From the NCBI RefSeq assembly GCF_050016015.1, contig NZ_JBNHEQ010000202.1:51971-115970 (forward strand): a DNA stretch of 64,000 bases. Reading direction: 5' to 3'. The stretch's first letter is position 1, and every line of letters starts with the position of its first letter. This DNA is from Trichodesmium sp002260545 (GTDB taxonomy: Bacteria; Cyanobacteriota; Cyanobacteriia; Cyanobacteriales; Microcoleaceae). The notes under the pieces are model-generated. The model was not told the DNA's origin, did not search any database, and was given only the letters and a program-made list of their open reading frames with translations. Positions 8,373 to 17,849 of this stretch are shown here, one piece after another. The position numbers were made by a program, and so were the translations under genes.

Positions 8373-10364
8373 TTAGAACCAACCATAATTTTTGATAAAA
8401 TAACGTACAGGGTCTGGGTCATCTTGAGTTAATAGACCATGCTCAATTTGGTAAACTTGATAATCTGCTCCTGAACTTTCTTTTCTCAAAACAGAAATGA
8501 TTTTTTTAGTAGCATCATAACCAACCTGAAGACCAGACTGATCGATAATTGAATGTATAGGACTATTAGGATCGAGTAACATTTCAGCTTTATATCTCGA
8601 CAGGTCTGAAACTCCGAAAACCTTAACTTTATTATTCAAACCAGATTCTATCACCGCTGCAAGTCCAACCTCTGTTGCTAGATTTGACCCCCCCCAAAGC
8701 ATCTGAATACTAGGATTATTTTTAAGTAGTTCTTTAACTTTTACAGTATCACGATTAGAAGTAACGTTAACAGAATCAACGATTTGAAACGAGATATCCG
8801 ATTCATTTATCGCTTTTAATGCTCCTTGCAGATAAGGATAGTAGCTATCATAGACAGCAGAATCAATTAAAGCAAGCTGAATCAATTTTGAGGAAGAATC
8901 AGTCTGTAAATTATTTTGAGACCATTCTACTAAATCTTGGGCTGAATCATAGCCCATTTGGAAGTTATTTGTACTATAGCAAGCAATGGCTAAATCTTTT
9001 GCGTCCATAGGATCAAAGCAGAAACCGAGGGTGATAATAGCCACTCCAGCATCACTAGCTAGTTTAAGCGCATCGAGTGACTTAATGGAATCTTCAGGTC
9101 TGAGGATAATTCCATCCATACCTTCCTTAATCAACTGCTTAATTATTTTGGCTTCGTTCTCTACACCATCGGGGGAAGTAATTGCCCAAATTTCTACACG
9201 ACGGTTAGCAGCACGACGCATCCCTAATTCATAGTAATCGAAAAGAGTTTCAGGAGTTTCTGGTTTGATTAAAGCTATCCGTAAACGAGGTAATCTTGCT
9301 TGTTTGGTCGCCTGTTCCCAATTAGGCTTCCGATTGGTTTCCTGCCAATTTTTAGCCCGCTTAATTTGAAATGTTGACCACATTTTTGCTCCCCACAGAT
9401 CGGCCCCTTTTAATTGGGTTTCTAGCAAATTAGTGGGTTGTAATTGCGCTCCTCTCGCATTAGTTGTGCTACTTAAATCAGCAAAACGTAACGAGGCATT
9501 CTCTAGATTAGCTTTATAAAAATCAGCCCCTCTTAAATCCCCTCTATTCAAATTTGCTGATTGTAAGTTGGCTCGGTAGAAAATACCATCATTGAAATTA
9601 GCCCATAAGGCTCTAACATTGACTAGACTAGCTTCAGAGAAATCAGCTTTGTCAAGATTAGCTCCATACAAATTACTATTATCTAAATTACTATTTTGGA
9701 GTATCGCTTCCTTTAAGTTGGCTTGTGTTAAATTCGCACCTTGTAATTGAACACCCGTGAGATTAGCACCTTCTAAATTAGTATTGGCCAAATTTGCGCC
9801 CTGGAGGTTACTCCCTTGTAAATTAATTCCAACAAGATTGGCTCCTGATAGATCGGCTCCTGCTAAATTTGAATAGGAGAGATCCATTGAACGTTTATTA
9901 ACCTTCAGTGAACCCTGAGTGAAAGATAGAGATTGGCAAGGATTAAGGGTAAGATCGGCCATATTTGCTTTAGCTGCTTCTAGTCCTGGATTACTTTGGC
10001 AACCTCTGCTATGTAAAATTTTTAAGGCAGCAATCCGTGCGTCACTATATTCATAGCCAGATTCTTCACGCAGAACCTTTCGAGCTTCTTGTATCTCCTG
10101 TTTGTTTCGACTAGGTATGGTAATTACATAAGATACTATGGCAAACAACAGTGCGCCTTCACTTAAAATAACTGCTAACTTAAATAAAGAAATATTTTGT
10201 AGCCATTCAATAAAATGAGAAATTTTTGTGTCTAAAATAGAGATGGGCTTTAATAGTTTAGGTTCTTTTAATATAGCCTTTTCAGGAGTGCTTTGAGATT
10301 TTTCAGAATCGATAGATTCAGGGTTACTTATTTCTTTTTGTAAGTTTTTTTCTCTTGTATCCAT
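8373..10364 (-). CDS. Membrane-anchored pentapeptide-repeat / periplasmic-binding-domain fusion protein
   Basis: The 663-residue product has an unusual architecture. Residues 1-58 are hydrophilic. One membrane segment lies at about 63-85 (LAVILSEGALLFAIVSYVIT). A region with an RVL/ISAL-like helix and a Cys pair follows, then long A(D/N)LXX pentapeptide repeats from about 150 to 340 (for example ANLVGINLQGSNLQGANL). After that comes a type I periplasmic-binding (Peripla_BP_4-like) domain from about 362 to the end, with RIALIKPETPETLFDYYELG and GMDGIILRPEDSIKSLDAL. If the N-terminus is cytoplasmic, both repeat and binding domains face the periplasm. A sensory or docking role for a small ligand is an inference. 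It is not in an obvious operon. Confidence 0.85.
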   Translation of the reverse strand: MDTREKNLQKEISNPESIDSEKSQSTPEKAILKEPKLLKPISILDTKISHFIEWLQNISLFKLAVILSEGALLFAIVSYVITIPSRNKQEIQEARKVLREESGYEYSDARIAALKILHSRGCQSNPGLEAAKANMADLTLNPCQSLSFTQGSLKVNKRSMDLSYSNLAGADLSGANLVGINLQGSNLQGANLANTNLEGANLTGVQLQGANLTQANLKEAILQNSNLDNSNLYGANLDKADFSEASLVNVRALWANFNDGIFYRANLQSANLNRGDLRGADFYKANLENASLRFADLSSTTNARGAQLQPTNLLETQLKGADLWGAKMWSTFQIKRAKNWQETNRKPNWEQATKQARLPRLRIALIKPETPETLFDYYELGMRRAANRRVEIWAITSPDGVENEAKIIKQLIKEGMDGIILRPEDSIKSLDALKLASDAGVAIITLGFCFDPMDAKDLAIACYSTNNFQMGYDSAQDLVEWSQNNLQTDSSSKLIQLALIDSAVYDSYYPYLQGALKAINESDISFQIVDSVNVTSNRDTVKVKELLKNNPSIQMLWGGSNLATEVGLAAVIESGLNNKVKVFGVSDLSRYKAEMLLDPNSPIHSIIDQSGLQVGYDATKKIISVLRKESSGADYQVYQIEHGLLTQDDPDPVRYFIKNYGWF

Positions 10365-10680
10365 TAATCATTTTTCCTCTAAAAACACTAAACATTATAA
10401 TCCGGACTTAAGCATAAACTTTCTTGTAGAACCTATTTGGGATCTGTTGACAATTATCGATTGAGAGTAGGGGAGATGGTGAAGCAAGGGCACTTAGATT
10501 TTACCTGTTTCCTCTATTATTTATATATTTTCCATTTCCTGACTCCTTACTCCTTTGCCAAAAACCTCACCTTTGCTGAGATACGGTTAGGGCTTCTATA
10601 ATATAAAATTGTGTCATTTGAAAGACAATAATTATGGCAATAAAGCGAGTTTATTCCTTGGTTTGTATAGTTTAGAATAA
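10365..10680. repeat. Non-coding gap with family G repeat
   Basis: From about 10416 (TAGAACCTATTTGGGAT) to 10604 (ATACGGTTAGGGCTTCTATA) this resembles the elements at 32010-32235, 32222-32441 and 35163-35440. All share a TTCTATAGAA-type end and the GCCCTAACCGTATCT word. No gene is seen. Confidence 0.55.
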
Positions 10681-11949
10681 TTATTTAAACATATCTCTTA
10701 ATTTCTCTTTATTTAATTTTTTAAATCCTTGAGGGGTAAAAATCTTTACTACAACAAGGTCAGAAGACTGGATTCGTCCTTGAGTCAAATCTATCGCAAC
10801 ACCACCTAGATCAAACTTAGAAATAGCAGCCTGTTTTAAAAAGTTATCACGATTAATTTTTCCTGGTATTGTTTGGAGAATTTTCAAAGTCATTTTTCCT
10901 ACAATATATCCTTCTAAAGATATATGATCGAACTCATTTTTTAGCTTAGATTTTGCCTCTTGAACAATAGGTAGATCGGAGTCTAATGAGGGGACAACTG
11001 TTGTTATAATTACTTTATCTGTAATACCGTATTCTTCTAAACTCAACTGTAATTCTTCTAGAGAACCAGATGATAAGGAGGAAATAACCCAATTCTCTCC
11101 TTCATCTTGAGCGAACTTAATAAATCGTCCGATATTAGTAGTAGTTCCTGCTGTAATGACTAATCTACAGTTTATTTCCGTGTTTTTTTCCCACTTTTTT
11201 AATGAGTTATAACCTTCTTCTACATAGGGAGTATTACGGGGATAAAATCCTACAGGACTAAGCAAAATATTGTCTTTATTTCCCTTTTTTTTATACTGTA
11301 AAACTTGGTCGTATGTATCTAAGATTTTCTCTTCAACCTGTGCTTGTGCTAAAGCTTTTCTGACTGCTTTTAAGCCACCCAGACCTAAGCTATCATCTTG
11401 AACATAAGCACAAATTTCAGAGGATTTGACTCCTGCATATAAAGCCATTTTAACTACAGTTTCTATTTCTTGTGCATAACTCGGACGATAATTAATGATT
11501 AGCTCGGATTGCGATCGCAAAAGTTCAGAACCAGTAACAAAACCAACGGCAGGAATATTGTTTTTATTTAAAATTGGTAATGTTTTTTGTGCGGTGGGAG
11601 TACCAAGATTTCCTATCATTAAAAAAATGCCAGATTCAATTAACTCTTGTGTCTTTTGATAAGCAACTCCAGGCTCATAATAATCATTTTCAATGATTAA
11701 CTCAAGCTTTTTTGTTTGTACTAATTGATCGTCAAATGCAGCTTTCAAACCATATTTTATCCTATTTCCTACTATCTCTTGTTGTCCTTCTAAAGCTAGG
11801 ACAGAACCTAGTCGAATTGTTTTTTTAGTAATTCCTTCTTCGGGAATTGTATCATTTGATATTTGTTGGCAAGCAGTAAGTCCTAATAAGCTAAGACTAA
11901 AGCTGAGATTAAAAAAAAACTTCAAGGTAAAATAAATCTTAAAATTCAT
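10681..11949 (-). CDS. Branched-chain amino acid-type (Leu/Ile/Val-binding) ABC substrate-binding lipoprotein
   Basis: A periplasmic binding protein of the Peripla_BP_6 family. The N-terminal signal ends in a lipobox, LLGLTAC, with Cys at residue 27, so the protein is lipid-anchored. The family start IRLGSVLALEGQQEIVGNRI follows, then a tandem alpha/beta core with FLMIGNLGTPTAQKTLPIL and NIPAVGFVTGSELL. The product has 422 residues, normal for the family. No permease or ATPase gene flanks it. Ligand cannot be read from sequence; many such orphan proteins in cyanobacteria bind amino acids or ureides. It is the third binding-type protein in a row here. Confidence 0.85.
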   Translation of the reverse strand: MNFKIYFTLKFFFNLSFSLSLLGLTACQQISNDTIPEEGITKKTIRLGSVLALEGQQEIVGNRIKYGLKAAFDDQLVQTKKLELIIENDYYEPGVAYQKTQELIESGIFLMIGNLGTPTAQKTLPILNKNNIPAVGFVTGSELLRSQSELIINYRPSYAQEIETVVKMALYAGVKSSEICAYVQDDSLGLGGLKAVRKALAQAQVEEKILDTYDQVLQYKKKGNKDNILLSPVGFYPRNTPYVEEGYNSLKKWEKNTEINCRLVITAGTTTNIGRFIKFAQDEGENWVISSLSSGSLEELQLSLEEYGITDKVIITTVVPSLDSDLPIVQEAKSKLKNEFDHISLEGYIVGKMTLKILQTIPGKINRDNFLKQAAISKFDLGGVAIDLTQGRIQSSDLVVVKIFTPQGFKKLNKEKLRDMFK

Positions 11950-12599
11950 AATAAATTGTCAATAAAAATAATCTTAATTGAACACTTTATGCCACTTTTT
12001 CTGAATATCAATGTTGTATTTTGTCAGAGTATAGTCTACACAACTTGACTATTCTCAGACGATTGGTACTTCATTTTCTCCATCCAGAGAAAAAATATTT
12101 AAACGCAGTCTTTGTCAAAAAATGAAGCAAGCTGCTATGAACAACAATTATATGATTACTATTCTCATTGCTTTCTGTCAAGCCTCTTTTTCTTTTATCG
12201 GTATAAGATTTGATTTATTTGACAAATAAATAAGGTCTCAAGCTTCTCCTTTCAAGGGTATAAAAAAGAAAATTCCGTATTTGAAGCCTCTATCTTTATT
12301 TGTAAGTATTGATAACTAAAATGATCCACTTTTAAATCAGTAATTGCCTCAAGAGGAGATCGATATTTAATTAAATATCTGTTAAATATCCGTACAATCA
12401 CGGACGATATTTATAAATTTTTTAAGTAAAATTAAATTGAGTCGATAACTTGAATAAATACTTCTAGAACCGTTACACTAAAGTCTTGAATTAGAGATTA
12501 AATTTGAATTAAGATTCAGTGAAATTGCGGATGTTATCTTTTTAGAAGTATGAGCTTAAGAATATCGCAAATCAGGACTGCATTGATAGAGTATTAAAA
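11950..12599. other. Non-coding region upstream of divergent genes
   Basis: About 650 bp between two divergently transcribed genes. A family C repeat lies at about 12243-12326 (CCTTTCAAGGGTATAAAAAAG to TATTGATAACTAAAATGA). No confident promoter, operator or small gene was recognised. Confidence 0.6.
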
Positions 12600-13910
12600 A
12601 TGATTAGTAAAACAAAACAGACTACAGCGAGGTTTTTTAAACATTTAATCCGTCTGATACCTAAACAATTTACTGGTAAATTAGAACTCCAGAATACTGA
12701 AGAACAAAAGTGGCAATTATATTTTGATCGGGGATGTCTAATTTGGGCAACAGGTGGTAATAGCGCTTGGCGAAGATGGCGCAGAATTTTCACTCAGTTT
12801 TGCCCTTTTATTTCTTTGGAAACTCTCAGTTTATACACCCATGATGTTTGTGAAAGCTGGCAATATTACATAGTTAATATTTTACTCAAACAAGAAAAAA
12901 TTTCACTTTCGCAAGCTATTTCTATAATTAACAATACCTTGGTAGAAGTATTATTTGATTTAATTCAACAGGATAATTTAGATACTTTACAGGTGACTTC
13001 TATAAGTTGTAATCTACAAGCGGAAATGATGCAACCTATCTTTCGTTTGAGTATCTATGAAGCTTTTGAAAAAGTTAAGCCAATATGGCAAGATTGGTGT
13101 GAGGCAAATTTACACAATTATTCTCCCAATTTAGCACCTGTATTGAACAAACCTGAAACTCTAAAAAAACACACATCTACTCTAATCTACCAAAAATTTC
13201 AGGCATTAATTAGTAAAAAATTAACATTGCGAGATTTGGCTTTTTACTTAAAGCAGGATTTATTAAGTCTGACTAAAAAATTAATTCATTATGTCACTCA
13301 AGGAATAATTAAACTTACTGTTTTGCCAGATTTACCTGCATTAGCTGTAGTTAAATTTGATGCTTTAGCAAATGAAGTAAAAGAGATTAAAAAAACAAAT
13401 TCACCATCCCTAGAAACTACAAAAAATTCCATCTCTGTAGATCAAACAAAATTAATCGCTTGTATTGATAATTGCCCAATAATTAATACATTAATCGGTA
13501 AAATTATTACCAAAAGTGGCTATCTATTTATTGGGATTGAAAAGTCTACATTGGCTGTACCTACTGTTGTGCAAGTAAAGCCAGATTTAATATTTTTGGA
13601 TATAGATATGCCTGTTATTAATGGTTATGAAGTCTGTAGTCAAATTCGTAAAATACCTGATTTTAAAAATATTCCTATAGTAATTTTAACTGGGAGAGAC
13701 AGTATGATTGACCGGGTTCGCGCTCAGTTTGTCGGATGTTCTGAGTTTATTAACAAACCAATCAGCCAAGAAAAAATTGAAGCTATTTTTAAGAAATATC
13801 GTAAGGATTCAGGTGAGGTAAGCATTCAGCTATTAGTATCTCCGTTCCGGAATGCTGCGCAAAAAGCATTCAGCTTTTCGTGCGGAATGCTACGCAAATA
13901 TAAATTTTAA
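12600..13910 (+). CDS. PatA-type response regulator (DUF4388-like N-terminus plus receiver domain)
   Basis: A two-part cyanobacterial regulator. The N-terminal 260 residues resemble the PatA/DUF4388 region (FTGKLELQNTEEQKWQLYFD, RGCLIWATGG). A receiver domain occupies about 285-405, with phospho-acceptor Asp in PDLIFLDIDMP, PIVILTGRDS with the conserved Thr, and the Lys of EFINKP. The acidic pair at the receiver start reads ACIDN, so only one Asp is present there. Relatives act in phototaxis, cell differentiation or gliding control; which one applies here is not known. The last 30 residues come from sequence resembling the intergenic GCATTC/GAATGC repeat, so the original stop may have been lost. 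No chemotaxis genes are adjacent. Confidence 0.8.
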   Translation: MISKTKQTTARFFKHLIRLIPKQFTGKLELQNTEEQKWQLYFDRGCLIWATGGNSAWRRWRRIFTQFCPFISLETLSLYTHDVCESWQYYIVNILLKQEKISLSQAISIINNTLVEVLFDLIQQDNLDTLQVTSISCNLQAEMMQPIFRLSIYEAFEKVKPIWQDWCEANLHNYSPNLAPVLNKPETLKKHTSTLIYQKFQALISKKLTLRDLAFYLKQDLLSLTKKLIHYVTQGIIKLTVLPDLPALAVVKFDALANEVKEIKKTNSPSLETTKNSISVDQTKLIACIDNCPIINTLIGKIITKSGYLFIGIEKSTLAVPTVVQVKPDLIFLDIDMPVINGYEVCSQIRKIPDFKNIPIVILTGRDSMIDRVRAQFVGCSEFINKPISQEKIEAIFKKYRKDSGEVSIQLLVSPFRNAAQKAFSFSCGMLRKYKF

Positions 13911-14211
13911 TTTTCCTTGGAGACTAATTCCTCCTTCTAGCTGATAGCTGATAGCTGACTGCTGAATGCTTACGAAATATCTAAATTCAGAAAATACGAA
14001 ATATCTAGATTCAGAAAATACAAAAATACAGCTCCCAGTAGTGAAGTCTTTAGTTCCTGCTAATTGTTAACTAGCTATTAGCTATCAGCATTTCAGCTAT
14101 AAGCTTTTTGACCTTGGGTAATCCCTGGAACCCCAAGCGCCTGATGGTGCGCTGAAGAGTTTAAATCCCCGACTCAATCTAAAAAAAGTCCTAATGCTGA
14201 CCGCTGACTGC
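13911..14211. repeat. Repeat-filled gap between convergent genes
   Basis: Contains GCTGATAGCTGATAGCTGACTGCTGAATGCTTA-type heptamers, two AAATACGAAATATCTA(G/A)ATTCAG repeats (about 13973-14015) and GACTGCTCACTGCTCACTGCT units. The last of these run into the 3' end of folC. Confidence 0.65.
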
Positions 14212-15474
14212 TCACTGCTCACTGCTATTAAAAAAATGACCGAGTAAATATAGGGAACCACATAAAACAATTAAATTTTCACTGGCACTAATAGCTTCTT
14301 CTAAAGCTAGTGTTAGATGGGAGTTGACTTGACAAAGTGTTAATTCTGTGCATATATCCTGAGCCATAGTGCTAAGTTGATTCAAGTCAGCCGAACTATG
14401 GTCAGGGACAGGAACTAGGTAGAGGCGATCGCCTGGTCTAATGAGCGCCCGAAAAATTTCTGAATGCTCTTTTGTAGAGAGCATACCCATAACCCAACTT
14501 ATGGATGGATAATCAAGTGTCCTGACATACCGCCCCAATACTTGGGCAGCAGCAGCATTATGGGCACCATCAATTAATAATTTCCGATTTTGCCATGTAG
14601 TCCATTGCAAACGTCCCGGCCATTTGGTTTCAGCTATTCCTTGTTTCATTGCTGCGGTCGGGACTTCCCATCCTTGGGTTTCTAGCACTTGAACTGTGGC
14701 TATGGCGATCGCTGAATTTATCAACTGTACATCTCCAAATAATGGCAGTGTATATTCAATTCCTTGAGAAGTAGCTTCTGGCAATGAGTTATTTTCCTGA
14801 TTTCCTTCTAATAATTCAGCAGGTTCGACCCAAACAACAGGACATTCTAGCTCGGTAATACGTTTTTCTACTACTGTTTTTGCTTCTGGGGGTAAAACTC
14901 CGAGTATTGCAGGACATCTTGGTTTAAGAATACCTGCCTTTTCCCCAGCAATATGACTCAAGGTAGGACCTAATCTTTGCCAATGTTCCCAACTAAGAGA
15001 AGTAATGACAGTTACCATTGGTTGGTGACAAACATTTGTGGCGTCTAGTCTACCTCCCAAACCTACTTCTACAACTGCTACGTCTACCTCTTGTTGGGCA
15101 AAATATAACCAAGCAGCGGCAGTAATAACTTCAAACTGAGTAGGTGAAGGTTGTTCTGGTTGAATGGCTGCTTCTACTTCTTGTAATAATTGTTCTAATA
15201 TATTGGAGGAAATTTTTTCTTCGTTGAGGCAAATACGTTCTGTCCAGTCAACTAGATGAGGTGAGGTGTAACGTCCGACTTTATATCCTGCTGCTTTGAG
15301 AATAGATGATAGATAAGCACAGACGGAACCTTTGCCATTTGTTCCAGCGACATGAATTATAGGTACTTGGAGATGGGGGTTGCCTAAATTATCTAGAAGT
15401 TGGTAGATACGTTCGAGACCAAGCTCAACGCCGAAATGTTCAAAGCGTTTTAAGAAAGAGTCTATAGAATTCAC
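14212..15474 (-). CDS. folC: Bifunctional dihydrofolate/folylpolyglutamate synthase FolC
   Basis: Adds glutamate to dihydropteroate and tetrahydrofolate in folate biosynthesis; a cytoplasmic ATP-dependent ligase of the Mur family. The 420-residue product shows the FolC opening FGVELGLERIYQLLDNLGNP, the P-loop HVAGTNGKGS at about residues 41-50, VGLGGRLDATN, and the LLIDGAHNAAAAQVLGRY motif. The start is GTG at 15474, where family alignment begins (SFLKRFEHFGVELGL). No good ribosome site is seen. The last codons (NSSEQ) fall in the AGCAGTGAGCAGTGA repeat, so the C-terminus appears to have been set by repeat sequence. It stands alone. Confidence 0.95.
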   Translation of the reverse strand: MNSIDSFLKRFEHFGVELGLERIYQLLDNLGNPHLQVPIIHVAGTNGKGSVCAYLSSILKAAGYKVGRYTSPHLVDWTERICLNEEKISSNILEQLLQEVEAAIQPEQPSPTQFEVITAAAWLYFAQQEVDVAVVEVGLGGRLDATNVCHQPMVTVITSLSWEHWQRLGPTLSHIAGEKAGILKPRCPAILGVLPPEAKTVVEKRITELECPVVWVEPAELLEGNQENNSLPEATSQGIEYTLPLFGDVQLINSAIAIATVQVLETQGWEVPTAAMKQGIAETKWPGRLQWTTWQNRKLLIDGAHNAAAAQVLGRYVRTLDYPSISWVMGMLSTKEHSEIFRALIRPGDRLYLVPVPDHSSADLNQLSTMAQDICTELTLCQVNSHLTLALEEAISASENLIVLCGSLYLLGHFFNSSEQ

Positions 15475-15586
15475 AGTTTTTTTATAGTAATTAGCTATTA
15501 GGATTCAGCTTTTTTTATTTAGCTAAATCTTACCTTGTTTTCGACATTAAGACTGATACTAAATCTATCCTTAATTATTGCTCTGC

Positions 15587-15795
15587 TGATTAAATATCAA
15601 AGAATTTACAGGTAAAGGTTTGAGCCTTTTTAGGTCTGGAAAAAGTACCTAGTTTTGAGCTGCTTGATGGTCAAAAAGGAGTGCATTTCCGGTGCATTGT
15701 TGGGCAAAAAAAAATACTCCCGTAGGGACGTTGCATGCAACGTCCCTACTACTCCCCTAAACCTTAAAAAAGACTTTTTCAGCAAACCCTAATTA
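15587..15795. repeat. MITE-like element, family H, copy 1
   Basis: Runs from GCTCTGCTGATTAAA to AAAAAGACTTTTTCAGCAAACCCTAA. It matches 29626-29816 at both ends and in the internal GGTTTAAAAAAGTGCC and AAAAAAATACTCCC blocks. The imperfect terminal inverted repeat is TAGGGCTTGCTGA / TCAGCAAACCCTA. Confidence 0.65.
15722..15749. repeat. Perfect 28-bp palindrome
   Basis: GTAGGGACGTTGCA is followed by its exact reverse complement. A decayed relative with a loop is found near 50626-50660, inside a different intergenic region. Confidence 0.85.
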
Positions 15796-15913
15796 TTTTT
15801 TCCCTCAACAACTTGCCTCACCTATTCCATTTCCATTTCTAATTCCGAAGCAGAAGCTATTTGTTATATAATTAAACCCAGATTTATCAGATTAGGAACA
15901 GCAGATATTTTTG

Positions 15914-16040
15914 CTAATAAAATACTTTATTGTCATCTTTTTTGTTTACCTTCTTGTTTGCCTTATAAAAAAAATTCTTAATAGAATCTAGTTTTTTTAG
16001 GTCGCTAAAATTAAACATTGATTAATTATTTCATCCCTCA
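15914..16040. repeat. Direct repeat, first copy
   Basis: Begins CTAATAAAATACTTTATTGTC and contains TGCCTTATAAAA and AATAGAATCTAGTTTTTTTA. The second copy lies 352 bp downstream at 16266-16392 with few differences. No coding function is evident. Confidence 0.8.
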
Positions 16041-16265
16041 GAGACTGGAGAGTAAAATAATTATTAAGAGAGCATACGAATGACTAAAATCTAAAAGCGG
16101 TAATGCTTCAAGGGATTGAAAGAAGGTAGATATAGGAGTATGTAGTACATATATTCCTAGATTTTTAAGCGACAATATTTGCCCTTGTATTTCTTCGGAC
16201 CTATTCCCTCCATACCTATTCCCTGTTCCCTATCTCCTTTTTATATTTCCTCATACATTCAATCT

Positions 16266-16392
16266 CTAATAAAATACCTTCTTGTCATCTTTTTTGTTTA
16301 CCTTGTTGTTTGCCTTATAAAAAAGCTTCTTAATAGAATCTAGTTTTTTTAGGTCGTTAAAATTCAACATTGATTAATTATTTTATCTCTCA
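16266..16392. repeat. Direct repeat, second copy
   Basis: Matches 15914-16040 across about 127 bp (CTAATAAAATAC, TTTTTTGTTTACCTTGTTG, AATAGAATCTAGTTTTTTTA, CATTGATTAATTATTT). Confidence 0.8.
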
Positions 16393-16916
16393 ATAACTTG
16401 CCTCAAAAGTATAAAAAATACTGTCTGTTTTCAAGAAAAAATCTATAATTTATGGGTATTTTAATTGTTGGAAATAGTGATTGATAGCTTCAACAATCTT
16501 ATACCAAATCTCATCAAGTATTGCTATATTTTCTTGAGAGTAGGGAATAGGGAAATTAAGTATAATACTGTTTCAGAGATGTTAAAAGTAATGCCTTAAG
16601 ATTTGATAGGATCAAAACTTTGACGCTACAGTAATTTCGGCAAATTATTTAACGTCTAAGAGTTAGAAAATATTTGTAAAAATTCTTTTTTCACGCTTGG
16701 TATAAGATATAGCAATTTCCATACTGGTGAGGTACAAAATTCTAGGTTTTAGGGAACACTTAACTGGGAACACTTAACTGGGAAATAAGGAATAGAAAAG
16801 AAATTAAAGATAGGTATATCTCATAAGCTTGAGAAATGCTATATCTTTGCTCTTTTCCTAGAATATTTAAAAATATTGCTCTTCAACTACTCCCTAATAA
16901 ACCTAAATCCTAATAA

Positions 16917-17756
16917 CTATATTTTTAGAGCTATTTGATAAATTTTGCTACGGGATAAGTTAATTTTTTGTGCAAGTTGGCGACTAGCTTGAGACCGGGA
17001 AATTCCTTGAGCAAAAAGTTCTTGTAACTCCTGTTTAATAGTATCTTCTGATAATACTGGTAATTCTGGTTGAGCACCTGCAATAACAATAGTAAATTCC
17101 CCTTTTGGTTGATTATTTTGATAATGAATAATTGCTTCTCCAACTGTTCCCCGCCAAAATTCTTCATGGAGTTTTGTTAGTTCTCTTGCCAAAACTATTT
17201 TTCTATCTTTACCTAATACTTTTTCTAAATCTTCTAGAGTTTGTAAAAGTTTATAAGGAGACTCATATAAAACTATAGTTTCTAATGAATTAGATAATTT
17301 TTCTAGTTGTTCTTCCCTTAGTTTAATTTTAGTAGGTAAAAAACCGATAAAAATAAATTTGTTGGTTGGTAGTCCGCAGGCGCTTAATGCTGTAATACTA
17401 GCAGTAACTCCTGGTATTGGTACTACAGAAATATTTGCTTCGACACAAGCTTTTACTAATTCATATCCAGGGTCAGATATTCCTGGCATTCCCGCATCAG
17501 TTACTAGAGCTATAGTTTTTCCCTGACTTAGTTTTTCTATTAATTCGGGTATGCGACTTTGTTCGTTATGTTGATGGTAACTTAATTGTGGAGTTTGGAT
17601 TTGAAAATGTTGTAATAATTTGCCTGTGTGGCGAGTATCTTCTGCTGCTATTAAGTCTACTTTTTGTAATGTTTTAATTGCTCTAAATGTTATGTCTTCT
17701 AAATTGCCTATTGGTGTACCAACTATATAAAGGGTTCCTGAATTTACTTCACTCAT
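16917..17756 (-). CDS. rsmI: 16S rRNA (cytidine(1402)-2'-O)-methyltransferase RsmI
   Basis: Transfers a methyl group from S-adenosylmethionine to the ribose of C1402 in 16S rRNA, helping decoding accuracy. Family motifs are clear: GTLYIVGTPIGNLEDIT at the N-terminus, AEDTRHTGKLL, ALVTDAGMPGISDPGYELV and VVPIPGVTASITALSACGLP. The C-terminal region contains the GISRSQASRQLAQKINLSRS helix-turn-helix-like tail common in this family. I chose ATG 17756 (279 residues) because GGAGGAGG sits 11 bases upstream and homologues start close to GTLYIVG. An earlier ATG at 17810 would add 18 residues. It is single, with no operon partner in view. Confidence 0.95.
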   Translation of the reverse strand: MSEVNSGTLYIVGTPIGNLEDITFRAIKTLQKVDLIAAEDTRHTGKLLQHFQIQTPQLSYHQHNEQSRIPELIEKLSQGKTIALVTDAGMPGISDPGYELVKACVEANISVVPIPGVTASITALSACGLPTNKFIFIGFLPTKIKLREEQLEKLSNSLETIVLYESPYKLLQTLEDLEKVLGKDRKIVLARELTKLHEEFWRGTVGEAIIHYQNNQPKGEFTIVIAGAQPELPVLSEDTIKQELQELFAQGISRSQASRQLAQKINLSRSKIYQIALKI

Positions 17757-17849
17757 AATTTGACTATCCTCCTCCATCTTCTCTTGAGATTTTATCAAGT
17801 AGAAAGTCATTTCAGCTTCTTAATAATGAAATTTGAAATCTAATAGCTT

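Larger units (their letters stand above)
15475..16916. other. Long non-coding region (1.4 kb)
   Basis: No gene is supported. It contains a family H MITE-like element (about 15587-15795) with a perfect 28-bp palindrome inside, a 127-bp direct repeat (15914-16040 and 16266-16392), and G/A-rich intergenic repeat units. A short in-frame stretch near 15845-15945 (SEAEAICYIIKPRFIRLGTA) might be a protein remnant, but it is too short to assign. Confidence 0.6.

Noticed and set aside
12600..13910. Naming the response regulator patA
   Set aside because: The domain pattern is PatA-type, but several paralogues share it and no diagnostic feature or context singles out PatA itself.
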